64,000 nt of DNA. Origin: Corynebacterium uropygiale (GTDB taxonomy: Bacteria; Actinomycetota; Actinomycetes; Mycobacteriales; Mycobacteriaceae). Under the pieces are notes generated by a model that saw nothing but the letters and a program-made list of their open reading frames with translations, ran no database searches and had not been told where the DNA came from. A program made the translations under genes and the position numbers. Positions 10,941 through 19,834 of the stretch are shown here, in pieces. The stretch is from assembly GCF_021568315.1 (NCBI RefSeq), contig NZ_JAKGSI010000004.1, positions 62,001-126,000 of the forward strand, read 5' to 3'. Every line of letters starts with the position of its first letter. Position 1 is the first letter of the stretch.

Positions 10941-11668
10941 CCGCGGCCCGCCCCGCGCGGGGTGCGCAGCACATAGCCCACGCCGCGCACGGTGTGGATG
11001 AGCGGCACCTCGCCGGTGTCAATCTTCCGGCGCAGGTAGGAAATATAGGACTCGACGACGTTGCCATCCCCGCCGAAGTCGTAGTGCCACACGTTGTCGA
11101 GGATCTTCGCCTTACTCAGCACCACCTCAGCATTGAGCATGAGGTAGCGCAGGAGGTTGAACTCCGTCGGCGAGAGCTCCACGTACTCCCCCGCCTTCGT
11201 GACCTCGTGGGTCTCATCGTTGAGGGTGAGGTCCGCGTAGCTGATCGTCGCGTCCTCCGGCTCATGATCGACGACGCGCCCCCGCCGCAGAATCACCCGC
11301 AGCCTCGTGATGACCTCCTCCAGGGAGAAGGGCTTGGTCACGTAGTCATCCGCCCCGATGGTGAGCCCGTGGATGCGGTGCTCGACGGCATCCTTCGCGG
11401 TGAGGAAGAGGACGGGGGCGTCGATCCCCTCGCTGCGCAGGCGCGTGAGCAGCTCAAACCCGTCCATGCGGGGCATCATGACGTCGAGGATGAGGGCGTC
11501 CGGCTCGTACTCCCGGGCACGACGAAGGGCCTCGGCGCCATCACGTGCCGTGAGGACGTCGAAGCCCTGGAATTTGAGGCTCACTTGAAGGAGCTCCACG
11601 ATATTCGGCTCATCATCGACGACGAGCACCTTCACCGGTTGAGCATCAGAGTTGAGGAGCGCAGACAT
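10937..11668 (-). CDS. phoR: OmpR-family response regulator, PhoR-type
   Basis: This 243-residue regulator has a receiver domain with the acidic pair in VLVVDDEPN, the phospho-acceptor Asp in LILDVMMPRMDGFE at about residue 60, and the switch Lys in TKPFSLEEV. The C-terminal winged helix ends in VWHYDFGGDGNVVESYISYLRRKID and HTVRGVGYVLR. It precedes and overlaps the kinase gene by 4 bp. By gene order it corresponds to PhoR of C. glutamicum, activator of phosphate-starvation genes. No Pho box was identified here. Confidence 0.9.
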   Translation of the reverse strand: MSALLNSDAQPVKVLVVDDEPNIVELLQVSLKFQGFDVLTARDGAEALRRAREYEPDALILDVMMPRMDGFELLTRLRSEGIDAPVLFLTAKDAVEHRIHGLTIGADDYVTKPFSLEEVITRLRVILRRGRVVDHEPEDATISYADLTLNDETHEVTKAGEYVELSPTEFNLLRYLMLNAEVVLSKAKILDNVWHYDFGGDGNVVESYISYLRRKIDTGEVPLIHTVRGVGYVLRTPRGAGRG

Positions 11669-11777
11669 GCCTCCATAGTATTCACGCCCGCATGGGCCGC
11701 GGCTGCCAGCATTCTGTGAGCAGCCTGAGGATCCCGGGCCCCGTGGACCCCGCGACCTTGGGACCCGGGACCCCGGC

Positions 11778-13514
11778 CTAGGGACGCGGGATGTTGCGGA
11801 GGTTCGAGGTCGCCATGTCGAGCATGTGCCCCACGCCGCCGCCGAAGACGGTCCGGGTGGCCGCCTTGGAGAAGCCCATGAGCTGGGCGAAGGTGATGTT
11901 CGGCGGGATGCTCAGCGCGTTCGGGTCGGTGACCACGTCGATGAGGGCCGGCCCCTGGTAGGCGAGCGCCTCGGCGAGGACGTCGCGCGCCTTCGCGGGA
12001 TCCTCGATGCGGAAGGATTTGATGCCCATCCCCTCGGCCACCTGCGCGAAGTTGACGTGCTCGTGGTCGGTCTCGAACTCCGGGATACCCTGGACGAGCA
12101 TCTCCAGCTTCACCATGCCCAGCGAGGAGTTGTTGAAGACCACGCACTTGAGCGGCAGCTGGTACATCTTCACGGTGAGCAGCTCGCCCATGAGCATGCT
12201 GAGCCCGCCGTCCCCGGAGAAGCTAATCACCTGCCGGCCCGGCTGCGCCGCCTGGGCGCCGATGGCCTGCGGCAGCGCATTGGCCATGGTGCCGTGGCGG
12301 AAGGAGCCGATCTGCTCGCGGGAGCCGTTCGGGGTGATGTAGCGCGCGCCCCACACGTTGCACATGCCGGTATCGACGGTGAAGATCGCGTCCTCGGCGG
12401 CCAGCTCGTCGATGATGTTGGCGATGTACTCCGGGTGGATCGGCACGTGCTTGTCCACGTTGGAGGTGTAGGCCTCGACGACGGAGCTCAGCTTCCCGCA
12501 GTGCTTGCGGAGCATCTTGTCGAGGAAGCTACGATCCCGCTTCTCCTCCACGTGCGGGAGGATCGTCTTGATGGTGGCGGCAACATCGCCGATGACCGGG
12601 TAGCGCACCGTCGTGCGGCGGCCGATGTGCGAACCATCGACGTCCACCTGCGCGACGTTCTCCGTCGGCAGGAAGTCCGAGTAGGGGAAGTCCGTGCCGA
12701 GGAGGATGAGCAGGTCCGCCTCGTTGGAGGCGTCGTGGCACGCGCCATAGCCGAGGAGGCCGGACATGCCGACGTCAAAGGGGTTGTCGTGCTGGATGTA
12801 CATCTTGCCGCCCAGCGCGTGCCCGATCGGGGACTTGATCTTCTCGGCGAGCTCCAGGACCTCCTCGCGCGCGTCGCGGACGCCCGCGCCGCAGAAGAGG
12901 GTGACGGTCTTGGCGTCGTTGATCGCCTTGGCCAGGGCCGCGGCCTGGTGCGGATCCGGGAGGAGGATGGGGCGGCCGGCGGCTACCGTCGAGTTGGTGA
13001 AGACGGGGCGGGTCACCTCCTGCTGGCTGACGTCGCCCGGGATGACGAGGACGGAGACGCCGTGCCCGGCCATGGTGGACTGGATGGCGTGGTGGACCAC
13101 GCGATCGCCCTGGTCGGCGGAGTTCACCATCTCGCAGTAGGCGGAGCACTCCTGGAAGATCTTCTCCGGGTGGGTCTCCTGGAAGAAGCCGGAGCCGATC
13201 TGGACGCTCGGGATGTGGCTGGCCAGGGCCAGCACCTTGGCCCCGTTGCGGTGGGCGTCGTAGAGCCCCTGGATGAGGTGGGTGTTGCCGGGGCCGCAGG
13301 AGGCAGCGCACACGGCGAGCTCACCGGTAACGAGGGAGTCGGCGCTCGCGGCGAAGGCGGCCGCCTCCTCGTTGCGCACGTGCACCCACTCGATGGACGA
13401 CTTCCGCACCGCATCAGAAATGGGGTTGAGGGAGTCCCCCACCAACCCGTAGATGCGGCGCACGCCCTGCTTCTCCAGGGTGTCGACGAGCAACTGCGCA
13501 AAATTCTTAGCCAC
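11778..13514 (-). CDS. pqo: Pyruvate:quinone oxidoreductase (pyruvate oxidase, thiamine diphosphate and FAD dependent)
   Basis: This 578-residue enzyme decarboxylates pyruvate to acetate and CO2 and passes electrons to the quinone pool at the membrane. The three-domain PoxB layout is visible. The N-terminal pyrimidine domain carries the catalytic Glu in VHVRNEEAAAFAAS, a central FAD domain follows, and the C-terminal ThDP domain has GDGGLSMLMGE with a downstream VVFNNSSLGMVK. The C-terminal tail probably serves as the lipid-binding peptide known in E. coli PoxB. The start is a GTG behind GAGGAGAACG. The gene lies upstream of phoR-phoS on the same strand, with 109 bp between. Confidence 0.94.
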   Translation of the reverse strand: MAKNFAQLLVDTLEKQGVRRIYGLVGDSLNPISDAVRKSSIEWVHVRNEEAAAFAASADSLVTGELAVCAASCGPGNTHLIQGLYDAHRNGAKVLALASHIPSVQIGSGFFQETHPEKIFQECSAYCEMVNSADQGDRVVHHAIQSTMAGHGVSVLVIPGDVSQQEVTRPVFTNSTVAAGRPILLPDPHQAAALAKAINDAKTVTLFCGAGVRDAREEVLELAEKIKSPIGHALGGKMYIQHDNPFDVGMSGLLGYGACHDASNEADLLILLGTDFPYSDFLPTENVAQVDVDGSHIGRRTTVRYPVIGDVAATIKTILPHVEEKRDRSFLDKMLRKHCGKLSSVVEAYTSNVDKHVPIHPEYIANIIDELAAEDAIFTVDTGMCNVWGARYITPNGSREQIGSFRHGTMANALPQAIGAQAAQPGRQVISFSGDGGLSMLMGELLTVKMYQLPLKCVVFNNSSLGMVKLEMLVQGIPEFETDHEHVNFAQVAEGMGIKSFRIEDPAKARDVLAEALAYQGPALIDVVTDPNALSIPPNITFAQLMGFSKAATRTVFGGGVGHMLDMATSNLRNIPRP

Positions 13515-13704
13515 TAGTCTTCGTTCTCCTCTCTTCGCGAAACTTCCTCTATGGTGCTCCCTTTATCCCCGGCGACGCTACCTTTTGGCCCGTTTTTCGC
13601 CCATCTGGTGTGAGGAATTACACCGCACGAGCAGTGGTTATGTACGTCTCATTGGGATATAGCGGGACTCTCCCCGGCCGGGCGCAGCCCCGCCCACCGA
13701 CTTG

Positions 13705-13734
13705 GTAACTGTACTGAACGTTCGTTACAGTTAC
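13705..13734. promoter_or_regulatory. 30-bp palindromic operator upstream of the MFS/TetR operon
   Basis: The outer arms GTAACTGTA (13705-13713) and TACAGTTAC (13726-13734) are perfect inverted repeats, and the core GAACGTTC (13716-13723) is itself palindromic. The site is centred about 20 bp before the exporter ATG, where a bound dimer would block transcription. The most likely binder is the TetR protein encoded by the second gene of the operon. It also lies 190 bp upstream of pqo, transcribed the other way. Confidence 0.85.
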
Positions 13735-13738
13735 TCCC

Positions 13739-15187
13739 ATGAGTCCCGACACCACCTCCACGCAGCGGTGGACCTTCCTCGCCATCATTTCCGTTGGCCT
13801 CTTCCTCATCGGCGCGGACAACTCCGTGCTCTACACAGCCCTCCCCACCCTCGAGGCGGATCTCGGCACGAGCGCCCTCGAGGCCCTGTGGGTCATCAAC
13901 GCCTACCCGCTGGTCCTCTGCGGCCTCCTGCTGGGCACGGGCACGCTCGGCGACCGCATCGGGCACCGGCTTATGTTCCTCCTCGGCGTCACGATCTTCG
14001 GCCTCGCCTCCCTCGGCGCGGCCCTCGCGCCCTCCGCCTGGGCGCTCATCCTCGCGCGCGCGACGCTCGGGGTGGGCGCGGCGATGATGCTCCCCTCCAC
14101 GCTCGCGCTCATCAGCATCACCTTCGACGACGAGCAGGAGCGCAACACCGCCATCGGGATCTGGGGCTCGATGGGAGCCGTCGGCGCGGCGACGGGACCG
14201 CTCCTCGGCGGGCTCCTCCTCAACCACTTCTGGTGGGGCTCGGTCTTCCTCATCAACGTGCCGGTGGCCGTGGCGGTGTGGCTGGCCACCGTCATCATCG
14301 CCCCGGCGAACGCCCCGAACCCGGAGCGCCACTGGGACGCGCTCTCTTCCTTCTACGCCATGCTCGCGATGATGGGCGCGGTCATGCTCATCAAGGAGGC
14401 CGCAGCCGGGCGCGAGCCCTGGCTCCTCGGAGCCTCAGCCGCGTGCATGATCCTGGGCGGCTGGCTCTTCCAGCGCCGGCAGCGCCGCCTCCCCAGCCCG
14501 CTGCTCACCTTCGATATCTTCATCAACCGCCTGTTCAGCGGCGGGGTGCTGGCCGCCGGCGGGGCGATGTTCTGCGTCTCCGGGATGGAGTACATGACCA
14601 CGCAGCGTTTCCAGCTCATCGGCGGGTACACGCCGTTGGAGTCGGGGCTGCTCGTCGCGCTGGTGTCCCTGGCGTGCATCCCGGCGTCGATCCTGGGCGG
14701 CATCTACCTGGCGCGGCTGGGCTTCCGCACGCTCATTGCGGGCGGCTTCGCGCTGCTCGCCGTGGGACTCGTCGTGGCCGCGGTGGCCTTCTCCCGGGGG
14801 CAGCTCCTCGCGTTCGCGGTGGGGCTTCTGCTCGTGGGCGTGGGGGCCGGCAGTGTGATGTCGGTGTCCTCGACGGCGATCATCGGTTCGGCCCCGCTGC
14901 GCCGCGCGGGCATGGCCTCCTCGGTGGAGTCGGTCTCCTATGAGTTCGGGACGCTCGTCGCCGTCGCGATCGTGGGCTCCGCGATGCCCGCCCTCTACCG
15001 CCTCTTCGCCCCCGCCGGGCGGCCCGAGCTTCTCGCGGCGGACCCGGCGTCCGCGGCGGCGTATGATTCCGGGTATTTCTGCATCGTGGGGATCGTCGCC
15101 GCGATGGCTGCGCTCTGCGCCCTGGTCACGGCCTGGTGTTTCCGCGGCAACCCCCGCCGCGCCCTCGTCCCGGAAGGAGTCCACTGA
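13739..15187 (+). CDS. MFS drug exporter, DHA2 (EmrB/QacA) family
   Basis: This 482-residue polytopic protein has about 14 hydrophobic segments. ADNSVLYTALPTLEADL, LGDRIGHRLMFLLG (loop 2-3 motif A) and GAATGPLLGGLLL (antiporter motif C) are DHA2 hallmarks. It should export a toxic or antibiotic-like compound using the proton gradient; the substrate is unknown. The coupled tetR gene starts on its stop codon (TGATG), and a 30-bp palindrome lies directly upstream, so it is probably derepressed by its own substrate. Confidence 0.92.
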   Translation: MSPDTTSTQRWTFLAIISVGLFLIGADNSVLYTALPTLEADLGTSALEALWVINAYPLVLCGLLLGTGTLGDRIGHRLMFLLGVTIFGLASLGAALAPSAWALILARATLGVGAAMMLPSTLALISITFDDEQERNTAIGIWGSMGAVGAATGPLLGGLLLNHFWWGSVFLINVPVAVAVWLATVIIAPANAPNPERHWDALSSFYAMLAMMGAVMLIKEAAAGREPWLLGASAACMILGGWLFQRRQRRLPSPLLTFDIFINRLFSGGVLAAGGAMFCVSGMEYMTTQRFQLIGGYTPLESGLLVALVSLACIPASILGGIYLARLGFRTLIAGGFALLAVGLVVAAVAFSRGQLLAFAVGLLLVGVGAGSVMSVSSTAIIGSAPLRRAGMASSVESVSYEFGTLVAVAIVGSAMPALYRLFAPAGRPELLAADPASAAAYDSGYFCIVGIVAAMAALCALVTAWCFRGNPRRALVPEGVH

Positions 15188-15756
15188 TGCGCCCCAACAA
15201 GCGCGAGGCCATCCTCAAGGCCGAGGTCGCCATTATCGACGACGCCGGCCCCGACGCCCTCACCTACGAATCCCTGGCGGCGCGCTCGGGATTCTCCAAG
15301 TCCGGCCTGGTCTATCACTTCCCCTCGCGCGAGGAGCTCATGCTCGCCATCCACGCCTACCTGGCGGAATCCTGGGAGCAGGAGCTGCTGCGCGCTGCGG
15401 GCGTCGAGGACGTCACGCAGCTCTCTGAGGCCGAGCGCCTGCGGGCCGTCGTCCTCTCCTTCTCCACGGCGGCGAGCCTCCCCGAGCTGCTCCTCCAGAT
15501 CGAGGCCGTCCGCCACCCCGAGGCTGCGGCTATCTGGCGCGCCGTCGACGAGCGCTGGATGCCCAAGCCCGCCACCATTCTCGACGGCCCCACCCGGCGC
15601 GCCGCCTACCTCGTCCAGCTCATGGCCGATGGCCTCTTCCTCCACGACCACCTTCACGTCACCCCGCTCACGCGCGAGCAGCGCGCGGCCCTCACCGAGG
15701 CCGTTCTCCAGCTCATCCCCACGCCGGAGGATCCGGGCCCCCTCGCGCGCGGCTAG
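15187..15756 (+). CDS. TetR-family repressor of the adjacent exporter
   Basis: This 189-residue regulator has the TetR N-terminal helix-turn-helix: ALTYESLAARSGFSKSGLVY followed by HFPSREELMLAI. The C-terminal two-thirds would be the ligand-binding and dimer domain. The ATG shares one base with the exporter stop codon. The frame is open upstream but without TetR similarity. Its natural operator is most likely the palindrome at 13705-13734. It converges on the XRE gene, overlapping it by 4 bp. Confidence 0.93.
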   Translation: MRPNKREAILKAEVAIIDDAGPDALTYESLAARSGFSKSGLVYHFPSREELMLAIHAYLAESWEQELLRAAGVEDVTQLSEAERLRAVVLSFSTAASLPELLLQIEAVRHPEAAAIWRAVDERWMPKPATILDGPTRRAAYLVQLMADGLFLHDHLHVTPLTREQRAALTEAVLQLIPTPEDPGPLARG

Positions 15757-15977
15757 AGGAGGGGCGGGAACTCCTCGAGGGAGAAGATGGACTCGACGGG
15801 CACGTCGAAGTAGCGGGCGATGCGCAGCGCGAGGGCGAGGCTGGGCGCGTATTCGCCGCGCTCGAGGTAGCCCACGGTTTGATAGTGGATGCCGAGGTCC
15901 TCGGAGAGCTGGCGTCGGCTGATGCCGCGATCGGCGCGAAGCACCGCGATGCGGTTATGAATGGCGCTGTCTGTCAT
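15753..15977 (-). CDS. Small XRE (Cro/CI) helix-turn-helix regulator
   Basis: This 74-residue protein is almost entirely a helix-turn-helix domain: RISRRQLSEDLGIHYQTVGYLERGEYAPS-like positions run from about residue 17 to 46, followed by a short C-terminal tail ending PPLL. It is the third gene of an operon behind an ABC exporter, 3 bp after the permease stop, and so probably controls that operon. This class is common beside ABC-2 exporters. The direct repeats in the promoter at 17737-17771 are the candidate target. Confidence 0.88.
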   Translation of the reverse strand: MTDSAIHNRIAVLRADRGISRRQLSEDLGIHYQTVGYLERGEYAPSLALALRIARYFDVPVESIFSLEEFPPLL

Positions 15978-15980
15978 GGT

Positions 15981-16829
15981 TTAGGTTCCCACGTGCTGGC
16001 GCTGGGCCGCCTGGAGGCTGGCCACCATCCCAAGCGTCTCTTTGCGGAAGGACCGCTGCATCACCGAGGGCACCAGCGCGAAGCCGATGACGAGCCACGC
16101 CAGCATGATCCCCAGCCCGAGGAGCGGGTGGAAGCTCTGCGAGGCCTCCGCGAAGGGGACGTCCACGACGAGCGAACGGACCACGTGCCCACCCCAGTAG
16201 AACGGCAGGCACTGCTGAATAGCCTGGACCCAGCCCGGCAAAATGGTGATGGGGAAGACCAGGCCGGCTGTTCCGAAGAGAGCAAGCACACCGCCAAGAA
16301 TCACAAGCTGAGAATACAACCCGCGGATGAGCGAGGCCATGATGAGGCCAATCGGCGCAATCGAGGCGAGCATGAACAGCTCAACCCCGAGCACGGCGAT
16401 GGCCTTGGGGAGCGAGAGTGAGACATCGGGGAAGACGAGGATCCCACCCAGGAACAAAATAGCCTGCGAGAGGAACACCATCAGCCCGGTGGCTAGCACC
16501 TTCCCCACGCTCCAGGCGAGCGCCCCGTGCGGGAGGATGCGCACCCGCGCCAGCGTCCCGCCGACCCGGTCGGTATAGACCTCCGAGCAAATCTGGGCCA
16601 GGAAGAACCCGGCAAGCCCCACCGAGCACCCGAGGATGCTGTACATCCGTCGAGAAATGTCGACGCTCTCATCCACGGGCTCCGTGCTGAAGAAGGCGTG
16701 GACCGCGAAGAAGATCGCCTCGGTGAGGAGAAGGCCCACCATCCCGAAGCCCAGGAGATTGGGGCGAATATCGGCGCGGGCATAGCGCATGGCCGCTCGG
16801 GCAATAGCCAGGGGTTTAGTGCGTGACAT
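15981..16829 (-). CDS. ABC-2 type exporter permease
   Basis: This 282-residue membrane protein has six predicted hydrophobic spans: around residues 25-45, 65-85, 105-135, 145-170, 175-195 and 235-255. It overlaps the ATPase gene by 14 bp and must be its partner subunit. Exporters of this form move drugs, lipids or peptides out of the cell; the cargo cannot be told. The small XRE gene follows 3 bp downstream. Confidence 0.85.
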   Translation of the reverse strand: MSRTKPLAIARAAMRYARADIRPNLLGFGMVGLLLTEAIFFAVHAFFSTEPVDESVDISRRMYSILGCSVGLAGFFLAQICSEVYTDRVGGTLARVRILPHGALAWSVGKVLATGLMVFLSQAILFLGGILVFPDVSLSLPKAIAVLGVELFMLASIAPIGLIMASLIRGLYSQLVILGGVLALFGTAGLVFPITILPGWVQAIQQCLPFYWGGHVVRSLVVDVPFAEASQSFHPLLGLGIMLAWLVIGFALVPSVMQRSFRKETLGMVASLQAAQRQHVGT

Positions 16830-17709
16830 GGCTCTCCTTCTCAGCGAGTTCCTCGTGGTGGCGGATGATTTTTAGGTAGGTGTCCTCCAGGTCCGCGGAG
16901 TGTACGCGGAGCTCCTTCGCATCCTCGGGGACGGAGTGGATGATGAAGTCCCGGGGCTCGTCCGTGGAGTGGACGTGGCGGGTGCCGCTGGCGTCGCGCC
17001 AACTCACCTCCGACTGGCCGGAGAACTGCTGGCGCAGCTCAGGCACGGTGCCGTCGGCGATGATGCGCCCCTCGCTCATGATGAGGATGCGGGAGGCGAG
17101 CTTCTCCGCCTCCGCGAGGTCGTGGGTGGTCATGAGGACCGCGGACTCCCCGTCCACCTGCTCCATGATGAGGTCGTGGAGGCGCGCCTTGGCCACGGGA
17201 TCGAGCCCCGTCGTGGGCTCATCGAGGAGCAGCAGCTGCGGGTGGTGCATGATGGCCGAGGCGAAGTCCACACTCCGACGCTGCCCGCCCGACAGCTGAC
17301 CCATCGTGGAGCCCAGCTTCTCCTCCAGGCCGACGCTCGCCAGCGCCTCCTCCGGCTGCCGCACGTCGTCGACCTCCGTGGAGTATTGGGCGTGGAGCCA
17401 GCCGAGGTGGTCGGAGATCCGCCACTTCCCGTGGTCGGACCAATTCTGTTGGACGAGGCCCACGCGGGCGCGGAGGCGGGCATCGGTCTTGAGAGGGCTC
17501 TTCCCCAGCACGCGGACGCTTCCGCGCTGCGGGGTGAGCATGCCCAGGAGGTTTTCCACGAGGGTCGTTTTTCCCACGCCGTTGGGGCCGAGGAGGCAGA
17601 CGACCTCACCCCGGTGAATCGTGAGGTTTACCCCCGTGAGCACGTCATTCTTGGCATAAGCGAAGTAGAGGTCGCTCACCTCTACGGCTGCGGCCCGGTC
17701 TGTTCGCAT
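16816..17709 (-). CDS. ABC exporter ATP-binding protein
   Basis: This 297-residue protein has Walker A GPNGVGKTTL, the signature LSGGQRRSVDFA, Walker B LLLLDEPTTGLD, and the switch His in LMTTHDLAEAE. A C-terminal extension of about 80 residues is typical of the DRA/CcmA exporter branch. It is the first gene of the ATPase-permease-XRE operon. A near-consensus promoter (TTGACG, 18 bp, TAGTAT) lies upstream at 17756-17785. Confidence 0.92.
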   Translation of the reverse strand: MRTDRAAAVEVSDLYFAYAKNDVLTGVNLTIHRGEVVCLLGPNGVGKTTLVENLLGMLTPQRGSVRVLGKSPLKTDARLRARVGLVQQNWSDHGKWRISDHLGWLHAQYSTEVDDVRQPEEALASVGLEEKLGSTMGQLSGGQRRSVDFASAIMHHPQLLLLDEPTTGLDPVAKARLHDLIMEQVDGESAVLMTTHDLAEAEKLASRILIMSEGRIIADGTVPELRQQFSGQSEVSWRDASGTRHVHSTDEPRDFIIHSVPEDAKELRVHSADLEDTYLKIIRHHEELAEKESHVTH

Positions 17710-17736
17710 AAGGACTCCTTCGGAATGCAGTAGGTC

Positions 17737-17785
17737 TACTATGTCCGTAGCAGGAATACTACATCCGGCAGAAGTAGTACGTCAA
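17737..17785 (-). promoter_or_regulatory. Promoter and direct-repeat operator of the ABC-XRE operon
   Basis: On the minus strand, TTGACG (17780-17785) and TAGTAT (17756-17761) are separated by 18 bp, a near-consensus housekeeping promoter. On the plus strand, TACTATGTCCGTAGCAG (17737-17753) and TACTACATCCGGCAG (17757-17771) are imperfect direct repeats whose starts are 20 bp apart, about two helical turns. They cover the -10 and start region. This is a good candidate site for the operon's own XRE protein. Confidence 0.6.
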
Positions 17786-17846
17786 GAATGGCGGAGATCA
17801 CTTCAATGAAGATGAATCGGGATTCAGATTGATTACCCTAGGTTCT

Positions 17847-18695
17847 ATGGACAGCACGGCACAGAAGCTCTTTGGCAGCGAGATCGGCTCCACAACAGTC
17901 ACGACGATCGCCTCCCGCGCGCGCGGCGCGGCGAAATACGGCATAACAGACTGGACAGACACCCAGGCCGAGGAGGTCTTCCGCGCCCTCCAGGAGCGCG
18001 CCCAGCGCGAGGGCTTTGACCTCGAATCCCTCTGCCTCACCTCGAAGAGCGCCGTGGTGGGGACGATCCGCCGCTCCCAGGCCCTCGACCAGCTCATCCG
18101 CGACTTCGCGGCCGCCCACCCCTCCCCCGTCATCCTCAGCCTGGGGATCGGCCTGTGCAACGCGGCCTCCCGCCTCCGCGACATCGACGCCCGCTGGTTT
18201 GGCGTCGACAAGAAGGAGGTCCTTGACACCCGGGCGGAGCTCATCCCCGAGGACACCGTCCATTGCATCCCGGGCGACCTCGCTGAGCCCCACACATGGC
18301 TCCCCCACATCCCCGCCGACGCCCCCACCCTCGTCGTGGCGGAGGGCGTCCTCATGTACCTCCAGCCGGAGAGCGTCCCCCCGCTGCTCGACGCCCTGCG
18401 CGCCCACTTCAGCGAGGCCCCGGCACTGGAGCTGGCCGCCGACCTCTACGACACCCTCATGATGAAGCGCAAGACCGATCACGAGATCAAGGAGCGCACC
18501 GGCGCCAGCTACAGCTTCGGCGCGGAGGGCCCCGAGGGGCTGGCGAGCCAGGCCGAGGGCTGGGAGGCACTCGGAGCCGTGGACACCATGAGCCCCATCA
18601 GCACCGAGATGCGCCTGGCAGTGCCAGCACTCAAGCGCCTCTGCCGCGGACGGCTGCCCTACTCGGTGATGAGGATTGCGGCGACTAGAGCGTAA
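17847..18695 (+). CDS. Class I SAM methyltransferase, leucine-carboxyl-methyltransferase-like family
   Basis: This 282-residue protein fits the bacterial PPM1-like family. Visible signatures are VILSLGIGLCNAASRL (SAM-binding loop, about residues 98-113), WFGVDKKEVLDTR (acidic residue after strand 2) and LVVAEGVLMYLQPE near residue 168. Members methylate small molecules or unknown targets, and no substrate can be inferred. The ATG at 17847 was chosen over an in-frame TTG 18 nt upstream because a TACCCT hexamer lies 7 nt before it. It diverges from the ABC operon. Confidence 0.82.
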   Translation: MDSTAQKLFGSEIGSTTVTTIASRARGAAKYGITDWTDTQAEEVFRALQERAQREGFDLESLCLTSKSAVVGTIRRSQALDQLIRDFAAAHPSPVILSLGIGLCNAASRLRDIDARWFGVDKKEVLDTRAELIPEDTVHCIPGDLAEPHTWLPHIPADAPTLVVAEGVLMYLQPESVPPLLDALRAHFSEAPALELAADLYDTLMMKRKTDHEIKERTGASYSFGAEGPEGLASQAEGWEALGAVDTMSPISTEMRLAVPALKRLCRGRLPYSVMRIAATRA

Positions 18696-18711
18696 AAAAG
18701 GGGCGACGACA

Positions 18712-18753
18712 AACGGAAGCCAGGAAAGCCATCATGCTTCCCGAGCTTCCGTT
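18712..18753 (+). terminator. Stem-loop after the methyltransferase gene
   Basis: The perfect 9-bp arms AACGGAAGC (18712-18720) and GCTTCCGTT (18745-18753) flank a 24-nt loop that can itself pair. Only a weak T-rich tail follows, so this is a possible rather than classical intrinsic terminator between convergent genes. Confidence 0.5.
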
Positions 18754-18815
18754 CTGATTCTCGCAGCACACCCCGCGTGCTCAGAAATCCCCCGAGATTC
18801 CCACGCGGGCTGCGA

Positions 18816-19757
18816 TTAGTCGATCGGCTTAATCAGATACACACGAGCGCCGACGCCCGCAGTGCACAACCAGCCCACACCACTGCCGTCGAGGTTGCAA
18901 TCAACCTCGTATTTCGCGCCATTTGTCCCCGTGACATCATGCAGGGCCCAATTGGAATCCGAATCAATTTCATCCGCCATCGTGGCAGCGATGTTTCTGG
19001 AAAGCTCCTCCGAAGCACCATGCTTACTCCCGCGGGGAGGGATACGGTAGATCTGGAATCCCGAGTACCCGTTGTCATCCACTTCCACGGCCTCGGAAGG
19101 AATGTGAATCGAGCTCCTCGAGGGGTAGTTCCGCGAAACCGACGCTTCCGACGTTGTCTCGGAGGTGGACGTCTCCTCAGATGACGTCGTCGTGTATTCG
19201 GACGAGGTGGTCATCTCGCTGGACGTTGGAGGCGCAGCCACCGTCGCGTCTTCATCGTCGTCTCCCACTGTCTTAACAATGCGAACGACGAAAAATGCCG
19301 CGACGACGATAATGACGAAAATCAGCGCAATAATGAAACCAATGAGCCAACCATTCGTCTTTTTCTCATCGGATTTCCCCTCAGCAGAATACGGTGCCCC
19401 CTGTGACGTGGGAGCCCCGTAGGGCTGCTGCGGGTAGCCCTGCTGATATGGAGGAACCTGCTCCGTAGAGTACGGAGCCGACTGCTGCTCATAAGATGAG
19501 TGCCAGTCATCATGCGCAGGGACCTGAGGAATTAAACCAGTCTCCGTAGAATCCTCATTCCCCTTCTCAGACGAAGACAGATCAGAGGCCTCAGAGGACT
19601 TCTCCACCTCGGGAGATGCGTGTGCGTCAGCGTCGACGGCCCACTCATCTGTCCGCTCGTCATGATGCGGACCGGACCAGTCACCGGACCAATCCTCATT
19701 GGACCAGTTCTCGGCCCATTCATTGTCGTCATACTTGTCATCGCGCGGACCGCTCAT
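18816..19757 (-). CDS. Single-pass membrane protein with acidic Trp-rich cytoplasmic N-terminus
   Basis: This 313-residue protein is not recognised as a family. Residues 1-50 are very acidic with repeated Trp (EWAENWSNEDWSGDWSG). About 75-130 is Gln/Pro/Tyr-rich, and one strong helix lies at about 139-160 (GWLIGFIIALIFVIIVVAAF). A Ser/Thr-rich extracellular stalk follows, then a C-terminal domain of about 100 residues with two Cys. The ATG at 19757 follows AGAGAGGATGG and is preferred over an in-frame codon 33 bp upstream. Its DNA appears less GC-rich than that of the flanking genes. It lies just downstream of a TM2-domain gene with a similar Gln-rich tail. Confidence 0.8.
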   Translation of the reverse strand: MSGPRDDKYDDNEWAENWSNEDWSGDWSGPHHDERTDEWAVDADAHASPEVEKSSEASDLSSSEKGNEDSTETGLIPQVPAHDDWHSSYEQQSAPYSTEQVPPYQQGYPQQPYGAPTSQGAPYSAEGKSDEKKTNGWLIGFIIALIFVIIVVAAFFVVRIVKTVGDDDEDATVAAPPTSSEMTTSSEYTTTSSEETSTSETTSEASVSRNYPSRSSIHIPSEAVEVDDNGYSGFQIYRIPPRGSKHGASEELSRNIAATMADEIDSDSNWALHDVTGTNGAKYEVDCNLDGSGVGWLCTAGVGARVYLIKPID

Positions 19758-19834
19758 GATTCCATCCTCTCTGGATTTCTGCTGGTACATACCTTATCAG
19801 GCAATCCCCCGGAAGACACGAGGGCGCAACGCAC

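Noticed and set aside
11669..11777. GC-rich inverted repeat between phoR and pqo as a terminator
   Set aside because: CCCGGGCCC-type sequences can pair in several ways but no stable single stem with a T run is evident.
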